From: Methylococcaceae bacterium
Lineage (GTDB): Bacteria; Pseudomonadota; Gammaproteobacteria; Methylococcales; Methylococcaceae
Assembly (NCBI GenBank): GCA_028678445.1
Contig: JAJRDJ010000110.1
Coordinates: 1 to 6,145 of the forward strand
Direction of reading: 5' to 3'
Length of the DNA stretch: 6,145 bases
The translations under genes and the position numbers were made by a program. The notes under the pieces are model-generated. The model had not been told where the DNA came from, searched no databases, and saw only the letters and a program-made list of their open reading frames with translations. This document shows, in pieces, positions 5,501-6,145 of this stretch (position 1 is its first letter; each line of letters starts with the position of its first letter).

Positions 5501-6022
5501 TTAACGGTTAAGTGGCGCTGGCGGCAAAGACATAGCACGACCGCTACTACCATGGGGCGGTAAGGCCGCATTCGTCTGGCCCGGTTCCAAAGCTTGCATA
5601 TTGCCGTAAACCGGCACCTTATGACCCTGAGCATACATGCACTGGATGTAGGCTGCATCGTAGCGCTCCTGTGCCGAGTATCCGACGCTGGTTCCGACCC
5701 CGGCCCCCACGGCACTGCCGGTGGCCAAACCCACTCCGGCGCCTACCGCCGCGCCACTGCCGCCGCCTACGGCAGCCCCGACCGCTGCTCCGATAGCCGT
5801 GCCCAGCGCCGCTGAACCAATCCCGGCCAGAGCGGCGGCTTCGACCGGTGAATGACCGTTGGCCTGGAACAAGGCAAACTGCCGACACTGGACATCATCT
5901 CCGGTAAATTGGCTGAAGGTTTTGCTGGAACCGGGTAAGACCATGACACTCGGTCCAGGCGGCAGCATGGTGCAGCCGGTTAGCAATAGTATGCTGGCAT
6001 AGCCGAATGAGCCAATGCGCAT
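5501..6022 (-). CDS. glycine-zipper lipoprotein
   Basis: A 173-residue protein beginning MRIGSFGYASILLLTGCTML. Residues 1-16 are a lipoprotein signal peptide with lipobox L-T-G-C. Cys17 would be lipidated, and Thr at +2 suggests sorting to the outer membrane. After PSVMVLPGSSKTFSQFTGDD and a CRQFA block comes a glycine zipper (about 64-115) of repeated G-x-x-x-G/A-x-x-x-G units (ALGTAIGAAVGAAVGGG), as in Omp-type glycine-zipper proteins that insert in or oligomerise at membranes. The C-terminal part has ERYDAAYIQCMYAQGHKVPV, frequent in this family, and a Pro-rich tail. Start: ATG at 6022 with GAGGAG at 6031-6036. The frame is open further upstream, but that part overlaps the preceding gene in another frame. 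It very likely forms an operon with the gene entering from the right edge. The exact role in the envelope is unknown. Confidence 0.87.
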   Translation of the reverse strand: MRIGSFGYASILLLTGCTMLPPGPSVMVLPGSSKTFSQFTGDDVQCRQFALFQANGHSPVEAAALAGIGSAALGTAIGAAVGAAVGGGSGAAVGAGVGLATGSAVGAGVGTSVGYSAQERYDAAYIQCMYAQGHKVPVYGNMQALEPGQTNAALPPHGSSGRAMSLPPAPLNR

Positions 6023-6027
6023 GATCT

Positions 6028-6145
6028 TTACTCCTCGCCATCGATGGTGGAAGGCCTGGATTCCGGCGTTGTCCTGACCCAGCCCCCGGGGCATTCCCGC
6101 ACATAAGGGTAGAACCCTTCCGGGTTGCTGCAACGATACCAATAG
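6028..6145 (-). CDS. C-terminus of a protein with a YPYV / CPGGW tail, partial
   Basis: The - strand frame entering from the right edge reads YWYRCSNPEGFYPYVREC, PGGWVRTTPE, SRPSTIDGEE and stops with TAA at 6030-6028. The pattern W-Y-x-C-x-x-P-x-G-(Y/F)-Y-P-Y-V-x-x-C-P-G-G-W is a known C-terminal motif of small exported proteins in proteobacteria, often found next to glycine-zipper or other envelope proteins. The start lies outside the window, so the family of the whole protein cannot be told. The stop is only 5 bases from the ATG of the lipoprotein gene, so translation is probably coupled. Confidence 0.75.
   Translation of the reverse strand, partial: YWYRCSNPEGFYPYVRECPGGWVRTTPESRPSTIDGEE
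6031..6036 (-). promoter_or_regulatory. ribosome binding site GAGGAG of the lipoprotein gene
   Basis: GAGGAG lies 8 bases before the ATG at 6022 and is formed by the last two glutamate codons of the upstream gene. It fixes the start of the lipoprotein and argues for translational coupling. Confidence 0.75.

Noticed and set aside
6023..6142. Forty-codon upstream extension of the lipoprotein frame (from TTG at 6142).
   Set aside because: It overlaps the C-terminus of the preceding gene in another frame. The lipoprotein signal peptide and GAGGAG site fix the start at 6022.

Overview
The window looks like a decayed accessory stretch of a gammaproteobacterial chromosome with moderate to fairly high GC. 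The protein families (a stand-alone MEKHLA protein, a SpoIIAA-like protein, a glycine-zipper lipoprotein, a REP-associated transposase) and the style of the transposases are compatible with a methanotroph or purple-sulfur relative. That placement is an inference and no marker gene supports it. No intact mobile element, RNA gene or CRISPR array was found.

Left part (1-1210) is a graveyard of transposase genes. A DDE-type transposase (+ strand, running in from the left edge) carries an in-frame TAG and a frameshift. Near position 513 it meets, tail to tail, the N-terminal piece of an IS630-like transposase on the - strand. After a short spacer comes a REP-associated tyrosine transposase (RAYT) gene that has lost one histidine of its HUH motif, has a premature TAG and lacks its 3' end. 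An intact MEKHLA-domain gene (-, 1226-1702) converges on it. Directly upstream of the MEKHLA gene lies the C-terminal shred of an IS1595/ISXO2-like transposase with a one-base insertion.

The middle part (2129-3760, + strand) holds a small helical hypothetical protein, a broken gene for a secreted protein of about 240 residues (signal peptide, one frameshift, one internal TAA), and an intact SpoIIAA-like/STAS protein with a strong ribosome binding site. The stretch 3761-4373 has no convincing gene. It holds four inverted repeats and a start-less 56-codon frame on the - strand.

The right part has a small three-helix membrane protein (+, 4374-4682) followed by a fragment resembling the N-terminus of DUF2127 proteins. 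Facing it are three - strand genes: a cysteine-containing two-segment membrane protein (TTG start), a glycine-zipper lipoprotein, and, running in from the right edge, the C-terminus of a gene with a Y-Y-P-Y-V / C-P-G-G-W type tail. The last two are almost contiguous, and the lipoprotein's ribosome binding site lies inside the final codons of the upstream gene, so they very probably form an operon with a cell-envelope role.

Taken together: five or six intact or nearly intact small genes of mostly unknown or envelope/stress function, separated by at least four transposase remnants and two other gene remnants. No coherent new defence, metabolic or mobile system was recognised.
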